64,000 nucleotides of DNA, taken from assembly GCA_022510725.1 (NCBI GenBank), contig JAFLSW010000001.1:124001-188000 (forward strand), written 5' to 3'. Below the pieces are notes generated by a model. It did not search any database, had not been told where the DNA came from, and was given only the letters and a program-made list of their open reading frames with translations. Below are positions 51,308 to 60,705 of the stretch, in pieces; the stretch's first letter is position 1; the number at the start of each line of letters is the position of its first letter. The stretch comes from Lachnospiraceae bacterium. GTDB taxonomy: Bacteria; Bacillota; Clostridia; Lachnospirales; Lachnospiraceae. A program made the translations under genes and the position numbers.

Positions 51308-52627
51308 ATGGAACAGGAGAAGGGATTGGGACAAAGTCCCAACAAGCCAACTGCTTTTCGGAAGCTGGGCCTCACTTTTATGAGCGCTGTCATCTTTGGG
51401 ATAACTGCAGGATTGATCATAGTAGTGATCTTGTCCATTTTTTCGCAAAGCAGCGGATCCGAAGGCGGAAAGGAAACGGAAGACCGGATCGTAAGTGTAA
51501 AGGAGACGGATGAAGTCGAGACCGACTTCTTTCAGAAGAATGATACGGTAAGCGGCTCCGGCATTCGTGTAGCAGAAAGTACAAGAAGCGATCAGACGGT
51601 TGTAACGGATGTGACTGAGGTAGTAGATAATGTGATGCCCTGTGTCGTATCCATTTTTGGCACCTATGTGATCAATGAGAGTGTGTGGGGGTATCAATTC
51701 GATTATGAAGCGGAAGGCGGCGGCTCCGGTATTATTATAGGAGAGAATGAGACGGAGCTTTTGATCGTGACTAACAATCATGTGGTGGAGGATTCCAAAG
51801 AGCTGACGGTTCAATTTATTGATGATTCCGTAGCCGAGGCTTTAGTCAAGGGAAGAGATGCAGATATGGACCTGGCTGTGATCGCAGTGGATATCAGTGA
51901 CCTGGACGAATCCACCAAAGAGATCATCAGGGTAGCTACTGTGGGAAACTCGGATAACCTGAAGGTTGGAGAACCTGCTATTGCTATCGGCAATGCCCTG
52001 GGGTATGGGCAGTCGGTCACAACAGGGGTGATCAGCGCTGTAAACCGTTCCTACACAGACGAATATGGACCTTTGTATAAAGGCGGTTGGGATGACGAAG
52101 AGGATTATGACAATGTAAAATATCTGATCCAGACAGACGCCGCTATTAATCCGGGAAATTCCGGCGGGGCTCTTTTAAATGTAAGAGGAGAGGTCATAGG
52201 CATCAATTCCAGCAAGATTGCCAGCTATGATACGGAAGGCATGGGATATGCCATTCCTATTTCTACAGCAGTTCCCATTATCGAGGATCTGATGACCCAA
52301 CGGACTCATGCACAGGTAGAAGAAGAAAGAAGCGCTTATCTGGGCATAAACGGCCTGGCGGCAACGGGAGAACTGCTGGAGCGTCATGATATCAAAAAAG
52401 GACTCTATATTACAAGGGTATTTCCTAATACCCCTGCAGAAAAAGCGGGAATTAAAAAAGGAGATATTCTTTTGTCTATAGAAAAAATGAGCGTCGGAGA
52501 TATGGACGAGCTTTCGGTAGTGCTTTCTTATTACGAAGAAGGCGAAGTTGTTACAGTAAGGATACTAACGCGCAGCAGCAGCGGATATCGGGAGAAAGAG
52601 CTAAGTGTTAAGCTGGGAGGAAAATGA
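51308..52627 (+). CDS. HtrA/DegP-type serine protease
   Basis: 439 residues. A membrane helix at about 20-46 anchors a trypsin-like domain with His158 (TNNHVVED), Asp188 (ADMDLAVI) and Ser285 (NPGNSGGALLN), followed by one PDZ domain (about 335-430, LYITRVFPNTPAEKAGIKKG). An acidic insertion (KGGWDDEEDYDNV) lies before the serine. It degrades or refolds damaged exported proteins. GGTG before the ATG at 51308 supports this start over TTG and GTG codons just upstream. It overlaps the clpX-type gene. Confidence 0.9.
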   Translation: MEQEKGLGQSPNKPTAFRKLGLTFMSAVIFGITAGLIIVVILSIFSQSSGSEGGKETEDRIVSVKETDEVETDFFQKNDTVSGSGIRVAESTRSDQTVVTDVTEVVDNVMPCVVSIFGTYVINESVWGYQFDYEAEGGGSGIIIGENETELLIVTNNHVVEDSKELTVQFIDDSVAEALVKGRDADMDLAVIAVDISDLDESTKEIIRVATVGNSDNLKVGEPAIAIGNALGYGQSVTTGVISAVNRSYTDEYGPLYKGGWDDEEDYDNVKYLIQTDAAINPGNSGGALLNVRGEVIGINSSKIASYDTEGMGYAIPISTAVPIIEDLMTQRTHAQVEEERSAYLGINGLAATGELLERHDIKKGLYITRVFPNTPAEKAGIKKGDILLSIEKMSVGDMDELSVVLSYYEEGEVVTVRILTRSSSGYREKELSVKLGGK

Positions 52628-54399
52628 TGACAGATTTTAATGATTATGACAATGATGAGAAAACTTTAGCGGATGAAATCTTTTATGATGAAGAAAAGGA
52701 AATATCCGAGGATGATTTTGACGATGATTTCGAAGGTGATTTTGAAAGCAGCTTCAGAAACGAAACAGCCGGAGACGCCTTTCGCCATAGCGTGTCCAGA
52801 GCGGAGTATACGGATGATGATGAGGAAGTGTCGGAAGAACTGTTTATGAAGACGGAAACCTCAGAAGATGATTTTGAAGATGAAGATGAGTCAGAAGGAT
52901 CGGATGATGTAGAAGGATCAGGTGAGTTGGAAGACTCAGAGGATGAGGAGCCGGATGCGGGCGAAGATGAGGACGATCATGAAGAAGGATCGGAGGATTC
53001 CCAAAGTGATAAGGATAAAAATGACGAGTACGAAAATGTCTGCTTTATCTGCCGCCGCCCGGAGAGCGTGACCGGAAAGCAGTTTAAGATGCCTAATCAT
53101 ATCTGTGTCTGCAACGATTGTATGCACAAGACCATGGATGCGGTCAGCCAGTTTGACTATCAGGGCATGCTTACCGATCCAAACCTAATGAATGGCTTGA
53201 ACAATATTGACTTTGGAGATGGGAAGAATAATAAAGGCTTTCCGCACATCCGCTTCGTCAATATCAATGACTTGCAGGGAGATGGCGGCATTCCCAATAA
53301 ACAGAAGCTGAAAAAGCGGAAAAAAAGCGACAAACCTCTGTTGGATATTAAAAATATTCCTGCGCCCCACAAGATCAAGGAAAGTCTGGATGAATATGTG
53401 GTGGGACAGGAGAAGGCAAAGAAGATCATCTCTGTTGCAGTTTATAATCATTATAAGCGAGTTGCAACCAATACCATGGATGATATTGAGATTGAAAAAT
53501 CCAACATGCTGATGATCGGGCCCACCGGCTGCGGCAAAACTTATCTGGTTAAGACTTTGGCCAGAATCCTGGATGTACCTCTTGCCATTGCGGATGCTAC
53601 CAGCTTAACGGAAGCGGGATACATAGGTGATGATATCGAAAGCGTATTGTCAAAGCTCCTTGCGGCAGCAGGCAATGATGTAGACAAGGCACAGATGGGT
53701 ATTGTGTTTATTGATGAGATCGATAAGATTGCCAAAAAGCAGAATACCAATTCCAGGGATGTATCGGGAGAATCGGTACAGCAGGGAATGTTAAAGCTTT
53801 TGGAGGGGGCGGATATTGAAGTGCCCGTCGGTGCCAACAGCAAAAATGCCATGGTGCCCCTTACTACCATTAATACCAGAAACATTCTCTTTATCTGCGG
53901 CGGGGCCTTTCCGGACTTAGATGAGATCATTAAACAAAGGTTATCCAAGCAGTCCTCTATCGGTTTTAATGCTACCTTAAAGGATGTATTTGATAAAGAA
54001 AAGAATATCCACAGTAAGGTTACCATCGAGGATTTAAAGAAGTTCGGTATGATCCCCGAGTTTTTAGGCCGTCTGCCGGTTATTTATACTTTGGACGGAC
54101 TGACAGAGGAAATGTTGGTATCTATCTTACAAGAACCTAAGAATGCGATATTAAAACAGTATCAGAAGCTGCTGTCTTTGGATGAAGTGGAGCTGAAGTT
54201 TGATGACAGCGCTTTACAAGCCATTGCCAAAAAGGCTATGGAAAAGGATACCGGGGCCAGAGCATTAAGAGCCATTATTGAGGAATTTATGCTGGATATC
54301 ATGTACGAGATCCCCAAGGACGACAATATTGGCAGCGTTACCATTACGGGGGATTATATTGAAGGCAACGGAGGTCCAATCATACAGATCAGAGGTTGA
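52624..54399 (+). CDS. clpX: ClpX-type AAA+ unfoldase with long acidic N-terminal extension
   Basis: 591 residues, against about 420 for usual ClpX. Residues 1-138 are dominated by Asp, Glu and Ser. The zinc domain follows (Cys140, Cys143, Cys163, Cys166), then a basic linker (about 185-245). The AAA+ core has GPTGCGKT (299-306), VFIDEID (361-367), the ClpP-binding IGF loop (446-448), FLGRLPVIYTLD and GARALRAIIEEF. It should unfold proteins for ClpP, though no clpP gene is nearby. It could be a second ClpX. The extension might bind adaptors or limit substrates; that is inference. Confidence 0.87.
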   Translation: MMTDFNDYDNDEKTLADEIFYDEEKEISEDDFDDDFEGDFESSFRNETAGDAFRHSVSRAEYTDDDEEVSEELFMKTETSEDDFEDEDESEGSDDVEGSGELEDSEDEEPDAGEDEDDHEEGSEDSQSDKDKNDEYENVCFICRRPESVTGKQFKMPNHICVCNDCMHKTMDAVSQFDYQGMLTDPNLMNGLNNIDFGDGKNNKGFPHIRFVNINDLQGDGGIPNKQKLKKRKKSDKPLLDIKNIPAPHKIKESLDEYVVGQEKAKKIISVAVYNHYKRVATNTMDDIEIEKSNMLMIGPTGCGKTYLVKTLARILDVPLAIADATSLTEAGYIGDDIESVLSKLLAAAGNDVDKAQMGIVFIDEIDKIAKKQNTNSRDVSGESVQQGMLKLLEGADIEVPVGANSKNAMVPLTTINTRNILFICGGAFPDLDEIIKQRLSKQSSIGFNATLKDVFDKEKNIHSKVTIEDLKKFGMIPEFLGRLPVIYTLDGLTEEMLVSILQEPKNAILKQYQKLLSLDEVELKFDDSALQAIAKKAMEKDTGARALRAIIEEFMLDIMYEIPKDDNIGSVTITGDYIEGNGGPIIQIRG

Positions 54400-54431
54400 G
54401 CATAGGATAATAAAAAAGCACGGAGTATCAT

Positions 54432-56180
54432 ATGGATAGTATCAGTGCAGCCTGTCAAAACAGGATCTTATCCAATGACTATCTGGATATCATAGTGGAT
54501 TTCAATCTTACCCCGGAAGTGTTGTTTCAGGGGATGATAGAATATCCCGATTATTGTGAACAAGTTGTATCAGAAGATATTAGGATCTTACATGTGGCGG
54601 CATCTTTGGTGCCGCCACTAAGTACTGTAGAATACCGATATCAGTATATTCCCAAGTGTTATGGCTTACAGCAGGATATATTGCGGCCGGGGGAAGGAAC
54701 GGGGATGATCTCTACGATACCGGACCTGACCGCCTTGTCTGCAGCAGGAATCTTATCGGTTACCGGTCCTCCATTGGAGCTGACGGGCCGGAGCGTGCTG
54801 ATTGGTATCATCGATACAGGAATCAGGTATCAGTTGAATTCCTTTAGGCGGAGCGACGGTTCCAGCCGCATCCTGTCTATCTGGGATCAGACCAATCAGG
54901 AGGGGGTGCCTCCGGCGGGATTTTTGTACGGTACGGAATTCACCCAAGATGAGATCAATGCCAATTTGGAGGGGAACGGTCCGCCTCTTGTTACGGACGA
55001 GATCGGTCACGGAACTAAGGTGGCAGGGGTGGCAGGAGGATATGACAGGACCACAGGTTTCCTTGGGGCAGCTCCTGATGTCGGTTTTGTGGTAGTGAAG
55101 CTAAAGCAGGCAAAGGATTATTTAAGGAATTATTACCAGATTCCCGCTGATGTACCTTGTTATCAAGATACGGATATTATGATGGCATTAAAGTATCTGG
55201 AAGGCTTTGCAGTAACCCTCAGCGTTCCTCTTGTGACCTGTCTTGCCCTGGGAACCAATCTGGGAGCCCATGACGGAACTTCTTTACTGGGGCGTTATTT
55301 AAACAGTCTGGCCAGCAGGAGAAGCCGCTGCATGGTAGTAGGAGGGGGAAATCAGGGTAATGCGGCAGGGCATTATGAAGGCAATACGGTACTGGCGCCG
55401 GGAAATTTTTCGGTGAATGAAGAAGTAGAACTTTTGGTAGGAGCGAACGAACCGGGATTCTGGCTGGAATTATGGGGACGGACACCGGGAATCTATACAG
55501 TCAGCCTTACCAGTCCCAGTGGAGAGAGCATTTCAGAGATACCTTATCGGACCGGACAGCGTATGGAATATAGCTTTATTTATTCCAATACCAGGATCAT
55601 GGTGGAATATGTGCTGGTAGAACAGGGAAACGGACAGCAGTTGATCAGCATGCGGTTCCGAAATCCCTTAGCAGGCATTTGGAAGATCCGTGTCACTGTC
55701 AGAGGGGGAGGCGGCGGCTATCATATGTGGCTTCCGATACGGGAATTTTTGAAAAGCGACACTTATTTTTTGCGCCCCAGTCCCTATTCCACATTGACGG
55801 AGCCTTCTTACAGTCATGAGGTGCTGACGGTGTCTGCTTACAACAGTACGGACGACAGCTTTTATTTAAATAGCGGAAGAGGATTTTCCACAGATGGATT
55901 TATTACTCCTGCCCTGGCAGCGCCGGGAGTCGGGATTCCAACGCCTTTGATGGCGGATACGGGATCTTCCATGTCTGCCGCCATGACGGCAGGAGCGGCA
56001 GCCTGCTTTTTGCAGTGGGCTGTGGTACAGGGAAACGATCCTTTGGTCAATACAACAAGCGTGAAAAATTACCTGATCCGGGGTGCCGACAGGCGGCCGG
56101 AGGGGTATTATCCCTCTCGGGAGTGGGGTTATGGAACGCTGGATCTGGAAGGGGTATTTGCTTCCCTTGCAGGGGTTTAG
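54432..56180 (+). CDS. S8-family subtilisin-like peptidase, Csp-like
   Basis: 582 residues without a signal peptide. The triad is Asp128 (LIGIIDTGIRY), His193 (EIGHGTKVAGVAGG) and Ser513 (TGSSMSAAMTAG). The first 110 residues look like a prodomain. Between His and Ser lies a large beta-rich insertion (about 330-450), as in clostridial CspB-like peptidases that process germination or exported proteins. Whether it serves sporulation is not evident from its neighbours. All catalytic residues are kept, unlike CspA and CspC. Confidence 0.85.
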   Translation: MDSISAACQNRILSNDYLDIIVDFNLTPEVLFQGMIEYPDYCEQVVSEDIRILHVAASLVPPLSTVEYRYQYIPKCYGLQQDILRPGEGTGMISTIPDLTALSAAGILSVTGPPLELTGRSVLIGIIDTGIRYQLNSFRRSDGSSRILSIWDQTNQEGVPPAGFLYGTEFTQDEINANLEGNGPPLVTDEIGHGTKVAGVAGGYDRTTGFLGAAPDVGFVVVKLKQAKDYLRNYYQIPADVPCYQDTDIMMALKYLEGFAVTLSVPLVTCLALGTNLGAHDGTSLLGRYLNSLASRRSRCMVVGGGNQGNAAGHYEGNTVLAPGNFSVNEEVELLVGANEPGFWLELWGRTPGIYTVSLTSPSGESISEIPYRTGQRMEYSFIYSNTRIMVEYVLVEQGNGQQLISMRFRNPLAGIWKIRVTVRGGGGGYHMWLPIREFLKSDTYFLRPSPYSTLTEPSYSHEVLTVSAYNSTDDSFYLNSGRGFSTDGFITPALAAPGVGIPTPLMADTGSSMSAAMTAGAAACFLQWAVVQGNDPLVNTTSVKNYLIRGADRRPEGYYPSREWGYGTLDLEGVFASLAGV

Positions 56181-56205
56181 GGAAAAGATAAAGGAGGAAA
56201 AAGGG

Positions 56206-56652
56206 ATGATCTATCCAACCATTACGGCAGCCCTTACGGGTGCAGAGGCAGTGATCAAGCAGGAAAGAGAAGAAAACGGCACAGAAGGAGAGCGCAGACT
56301 GATCTTAAAGGATAAGCTGTACCTGACCCGTTATCACAATTACGGTGCCTTCTGGAATATAGGGGAAAGGCATCCTGAATATATAAGAGGTGTCAGCATG
56401 GGGCTGTGTGCTGCCTGTACCATTCTTTATGTCCTGACCCTTGGCAGGAAGGGAAAGCATTTGTTAAAATTAGGTCTTTCCATTCTGTTGGGAGGGGCTT
56501 ATTCCAATACCTATGACAGGATGGTAAGGGGTTATGTGGTAGATTATCTGGGATTACAGGTGGAAAATGAAAGGCTTAGGAATATGGTTTTTAACCTTTC
56601 CGATCTCTTCATCGTGATCGGTGCCGCTATCTGTGTAATAGCGGGAAAATAG
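56206..56652 (+). CDS. LspA-like signal peptidase II
   Basis: 148 residues. HNYGAFWNIGERHPE, GGAYSNTYDRMVRGYVVDYL and VFNLSDLFIVIGA correspond to the conserved LspA blocks, and the two catalytic Asp residues (VVD and FNLSD) are present. The first membrane helix of classical LspA is weak here; the N-terminus is polar with many charged residues, so this is a divergent member. GGAGG eight bases upstream fixes the start, 25 bases after the S8 gene. It probably cuts lipoprotein signal peptides or a special substrate. Confidence 0.72.
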   Translation: MIYPTITAALTGAEAVIKQEREENGTEGERRLILKDKLYLTRYHNYGAFWNIGERHPEYIRGVSMGLCAACTILYVLTLGRKGKHLLKLGLSILLGGAYSNTYDRMVRGYVVDYLGLQVENERLRNMVFNLSDLFIVIGAAICVIAGK

Positions 56653-56681
56653 TTGCGGATTTCCCTATAATTTGGTACACT
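56653..56681 (+). promoter_or_regulatory. promoter of carbamate kinase
   Basis: -35 TTGCGG (56653-56658), 17 bases, -10 TACACT (56676-56681). It starts immediately after the LspA-like stop codon. Confidence 0.55.
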
Positions 56682-56719
56682 GTATCTATCATTTTCAACT
56701 TAGGAAAGCGAGTGCAGAT

Positions 56720-57655
56720 ATGAGCAAAAAAAGAGTAGTAGTTTCTTTGGGGCATGAAGCATTGGGTTATACCATTTCCCAGCAGTGGGATACGGTAAAG
56801 GATACTGCTAAAGCTTTAGCAGATCTGGTAGAGGCGGATTATCAGCTTACCATTACCCATAGCAATGGACCTCAGGTTTCCATGATACACAAAGCCATGA
56901 CAGAGCTTCGCAGGATCTATATTGATTACAGTCCTGCTCCTATGTGCGTCTGCTCGGCCATGAGTCAGGGCTATGTAGGATATGATATCCAGAATTCCCT
57001 GCGTGCAGAGCTTCTTAGCAGAGGCATTTCCAAGTCTGTCAGCACCATTTTGACCCAGGTAACGGTAGATCCTTATGATGAGGCCTTTTATGAGCCTCAG
57101 AAGCTGATCGGACGCTATATGAGTGCCGAAGATGCGGAAGTGGAGATCAAGAAGGGCAACTATGTAAAAGAAGAACCGGGAAAAGGTTTTCGTCGGATCG
57201 TGGCAGCACCCAAACCCATTGATATCGTGGAGATCGAGGCCATCCGCACCCTGGCAGAGGCGGATCAGGTGGTCATTGCCTGCGGTGGCGGCGGAATCCC
57301 CGTTATTGAGCAGAAACACGCTTTAAAAGGTGCTTCTGCTGTAATTGAAAAGGACTGCATAGCAGGAAAACTGGCAGGTGATCTGAAGGCAGATCAGCTG
57401 ATCATCCTGACCAGCGTGGATCAGGTCTATCTGGAATTCGGCAAGGAAAACCAGAAGGGCATCGATGCCATGACTGTGGCGGAAGCGGAGAGATATATCG
57501 GGGAAGGACAATTTGGAGAAGGAGATATGCTTCCCAAGATCGAGGCTGCTATTGCTTATTTGAGCAAAGTGCCTACAGGCAGCGTCCTTATCACATCCAT
57601 CGGTAAAACCGGTGAAGCGATCAAAGGCAAGACCGGTACGCTGATCACTGCATAG
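56720..57655 (+). CDS. arcC: carbamate kinase
   Basis: 311 residues, usual length. THSNGPQVSMI, VICACGGGGIPV-like VVIACGGGGIPVIE, DCIAGKLAGDLKADQLIILT and GDMLPKIEAAIAYL are diagnostic of the amino-acid-kinase fold of carbamate kinases. The first loop reads VSLGHEALGYT where most members have GGNA. The enzyme makes ATP from carbamoyl phosphate. No arcA or arcB gene is nearby, so it stands alone here, as it does in many anaerobes that obtain carbamoyl phosphate from other routes. Confidence 0.92.
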   Translation: MSKKRVVVSLGHEALGYTISQQWDTVKDTAKALADLVEADYQLTITHSNGPQVSMIHKAMTELRRIYIDYSPAPMCVCSAMSQGYVGYDIQNSLRAELLSRGISKSVSTILTQVTVDPYDEAFYEPQKLIGRYMSAEDAEVEIKKGNYVKEEPGKGFRRIVAAPKPIDIVEIEAIRTLAEADQVVIACGGGGIPVIEQKHALKGASAVIEKDCIAGKLAGDLKADQLIILTSVDQVYLEFGKENQKGIDAMTVAEAERYIGEGQFGEGDMLPKIEAAIAYLSKVPTGSVLITSIGKTGEAIKGKTGTLITA

Positions 57656-57689
57656 TAAATTTGCAGCTGCGCATAAAGGCCGGGACGGA

Positions 57690-60590
57690 TCAGCGATCTG
57701 TATTTAACTGCATGAGAGAAAGCTCTTTTAGGAAGGCTGGCGCATCCTTTTCGGAAGCTGCCAGCTTTTTATATGTGGTTTCATAAAGGGTCGCATTGCT
57801 TTCCGGGGCATGGATCGATAGGGTAAAATCTGTCATAGCGGAAAGAAGCCAGCAGGAATTCATACCCATAGGGATCAACAGCCTGTCCTCGTGGATCAGG
57901 CAGGAAACATAGGCGCCTTCATAAGCATTACCTTCGGCATCGGTCCAGGTCAGGATCAGGACCGAATCCTGAGGAATGTTCTTTTTCGCTTCTTCGTCAA
58001 GTTCCAGATATAGAAAATCATATTCCATACCGGAAAATTCGGAAGGCAAGTTGCCGGCAGATAAGGATCTGGTCTTATCCTCATGGAAAATCGGCATCAG
58101 GCTGTCCATAGAAGCGCCAAAGGAGGAAGGATGGAAGCCAAAGTCGAGGGCTTCTGTATAAATGCGGTAATCATCGCCTGTTGTTTCTTCAGGATAAAGA
58201 GCCGCATAGAGTGTGGGCGGATAAAAGGCAGCATCTTTGGCACAATAAACATAATCTGCATCCAACATAAAGCGAAGGATATAATAATTGTAGTCGGGAC
58301 GGATATAAAAGACCACGGGAAGGGACTTTTCAGCCCGGGTCCAGATTTCCTGCTGTGCCTCATAGCTTCTGGCAGTAGGCAGATATCCTGCTACAGAGCA
58401 TTTTATTCCCAGATAATCGTAAAAACCCATGCCGTCCAAAGCCATAAAAGCAACATCTTCATCTGCTGCCAGGCACTTTTCCGTAATAGCAGCATAGTCC
58501 GTAATATAGTGAAGCTGGTCTGCTACCATAAAGCCGCGCCCCAAAAGCTGCTGATATTTTTCAGGAAGTCCTGTATCCTCTGATTTTAAAAAGGTGTCGG
58601 GAACCTGATAATAGGAATAGAGCTTATCCGCATCATCCATGACCAGCTGGCTTTCTCCGTTGGGATAGATCCACATATCCGGTGTTTTCATCCAGGAAAC
58701 CTGCAAATAGATCATCATAGGCAGAGCAAAGCAGGCGCCGATCATGCAATAGAAGGCGGGACGCTTTAACAAACCCTTACCATAATGCAAAAGCATCACA
58801 GGCAGATAGATACCGCATACAGCAACCAGAACATAAGATGTACGGGATAAGATCAGACCTGTATCCGCCCGCACCAGCGTATAGCTATAAGAAATCATCA
58901 AAGTGATGGCTCCGGCAATTAGGGAAAAGAGCAGCATGAAAGGAAGAGGCAGGGAAAATCGTTTATTCCTTTTCCATAAACGCCAAATATGATACAGGCA
59001 GAAAAGGAAGGCCCATACACCTGCTATGGGAAGGAGAAAACGAAGTGAGAGATAAAGCGCCCGACGCAGTCCAAAAGAGGGAAGATAAGACATAAAAGCG
59101 TCAGGTGGATTTTGCCCATAAACCAGGATACCATCTGCCATAATTGTTTGAGAAGAATAAGTTAAAGTATGTTTTAACATATTTAAAAGCGTGGGAACAC
59201 TGATAAATACAGGGATTAAAAAAATAGCCCATGTTATATAAAAAAGGAAAGACTGACGGTCTTTTTTCCAGTCTTCGCTTTTTGCATACGCTATCACTTG
59301 ATAAATTCCCATAGGAAGTGTGCCAAGAAGTACGCCTGCGCCATAAAGGGGGTAATAGAGACCGCTTAAAAAGCAGCCAAAAAGCCAGAGTTGCAGCCAA
59401 AGGTTCTTGCGCCGGAACAGTTCGGGTAAAGTCAATAACAGCAGCATAGGGAGCACCATATATTGCCTGTTGTAGCAGGGCAGAGAGAAGAGGATGGCAA
59501 TGACCGTGGCATAGCCTCCTTTTACATGGCGATAGATCAAATACATGGTCAGGGCACAAAACAGTACCATGGTTATGGAGATGGCAGGAGAATAGTCCGT
59601 TACAGTACCATCTAACAGAACATGCTGAATAAAACCGTTTGTAAAAGGAAATAGTCCGGAAACGGGAGTATATTCATCATAAAGGGACTGTCCAAAGGAA
59701 AACACCTGATTCCATGGAATCATCTGCTCGCCGTGATGATGTTGGTCCGGTTGGGCATACATGGGACAGGCGGAAAAAGAATGATAGGCAAAGATCAGGA
59801 TGGGGGTAAGAACCCCGATAAAGTATTTTTCATCCTTATTCCAATGGCAGACAGCCTGCCTGATCAAAAGAAACAGAGCAAGGATGATGAATCCTAAGAA
59901 AAACAGGGTATAGCCTGTAGAAAAAGGTACTTTTATCAATTCTCCCTGATAGAGATAGTCATCTATGAGCCAGAGGACTAACAGCCCCGGCAGAAAGCAT
60001 TGTAAGATCAGGATGGACCGTCTGCCAAAGGCTATGGATGGATTTCCTTTGGTGAGCAGGAGTCCTGCAGTGAGCAGGGAACCGATCAGAAAGGTATTGC
60101 CATATAAGGCCAGGGAAGATACGCTTATCTCGTAAGAAGAACCTGCGATCACGGTCAGTACGGACAACAAAACATAATAACTTAAAGCAAAAAGAAGCAG
60201 AATCTGTTTTGCATGCTCCTTCCATAACAGGCTGCATATCACAGATAAAAACAATCCGCCAAACAGAGGAATGCTAAATTGTTTAAATATCAGAAGATAA
60301 AAAAGAAAAGGAAACAGCAGTAAAAGTATGTACCAAGGTCTGTCCTTTGAATGAGAACTTCGGCGTTCCTTCCCGGTTGAAGAGGTAAGTGCCAGAGCAA
60401 CGGGCAAAAGGACTGCGCCTGCAAACAGGATCAGCCAAAACAACTGTAGTTCACCGGCTTTGTTAAAACCGCTGCCGGAAACATTCTCTATGATGATGTC
60501 GGTAAAAGCCTGGTGCCCTCCGGCAAAGAGAGGAAGGAACAGATAGACTGCAACGGCTGCCAGGCAGATCATTAGTAATAGGATTAGCAT
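57690..60590 (-). CDS. large polytopic membrane protein, GT-C-like, function unknown
   Basis: 966 residues with about fifteen hydrophobic segments in the first 620 and a soluble C-terminal domain of about 330 residues. An early large loop contains QPDQHHHGEQMIPWNQ, acidic and histidine-rich, as in the first extracytoplasmic loop of GT-C glycosyltransferases that use lipid-linked sugars. The C-terminal domain (FMVADQLHYITDYAA, VVFYIRPDYNYYI) is not recognised. GGAGG supports the start. It is divergent from another GT-C-like gene, so both probably belong to surface-glycan assembly. Confidence 0.6.
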   Translation of the reverse strand: MLILLLMICLAAVAVYLFLPLFAGGHQAFTDIIIENVSGSGFNKAGELQLFWLILFAGAVLLPVALALTSSTGKERRSSHSKDRPWYILLLLFPFLFYLLIFKQFSIPLFGGLFLSVICSLLWKEHAKQILLLFALSYYVLLSVLTVIAGSSYEISVSSLALYGNTFLIGSLLTAGLLLTKGNPSIAFGRRSILILQCFLPGLLVLWLIDDYLYQGELIKVPFSTGYTLFFLGFIILALFLLIRQAVCHWNKDEKYFIGVLTPILIFAYHSFSACPMYAQPDQHHHGEQMIPWNQVFSFGQSLYDEYTPVSGLFPFTNGFIQHVLLDGTVTDYSPAISITMVLFCALTMYLIYRHVKGGYATVIAILFSLPCYNRQYMVLPMLLLLTLPELFRRKNLWLQLWLFGCFLSGLYYPLYGAGVLLGTLPMGIYQVIAYAKSEDWKKDRQSFLFYITWAIFLIPVFISVPTLLNMLKHTLTYSSQTIMADGILVYGQNPPDAFMSYLPSFGLRRALYLSLRFLLPIAGVWAFLFCLYHIWRLWKRNKRFSLPLPFMLLFSLIAGAITLMISYSYTLVRADTGLILSRTSYVLVAVCGIYLPVMLLHYGKGLLKRPAFYCMIGACFALPMMIYLQVSWMKTPDMWIYPNGESQLVMDDADKLYSYYQVPDTFLKSEDTGLPEKYQQLLGRGFMVADQLHYITDYAAITEKCLAADEDVAFMALDGMGFYDYLGIKCSVAGYLPTARSYEAQQEIWTRAEKSLPVVFYIRPDYNYYILRFMLDADYVYCAKDAAFYPPTLYAALYPEETTGDDYRIYTEALDFGFHPSSFGASMDSLMPIFHEDKTRSLSAGNLPSEFSGMEYDFLYLELDEEAKKNIPQDSVLILTWTDAEGNAYEGAYVSCLIHEDRLLIPMGMNSCWLLSAMTDFTLSIHAPESNATLYETTYKKLAASEKDAPAFLKELSLMQLNTDR

Positions 60591-60705
60591 AAATAAACCT
60601 CCATCCCTATTTTAATATAGATAATTCCAAACCGCAACGGATAACTTCATTGACAAACGATTTCCAAAAAGCTAACATATGGGTAAAGGTCAAAAGGAGA
60701 AAGCC

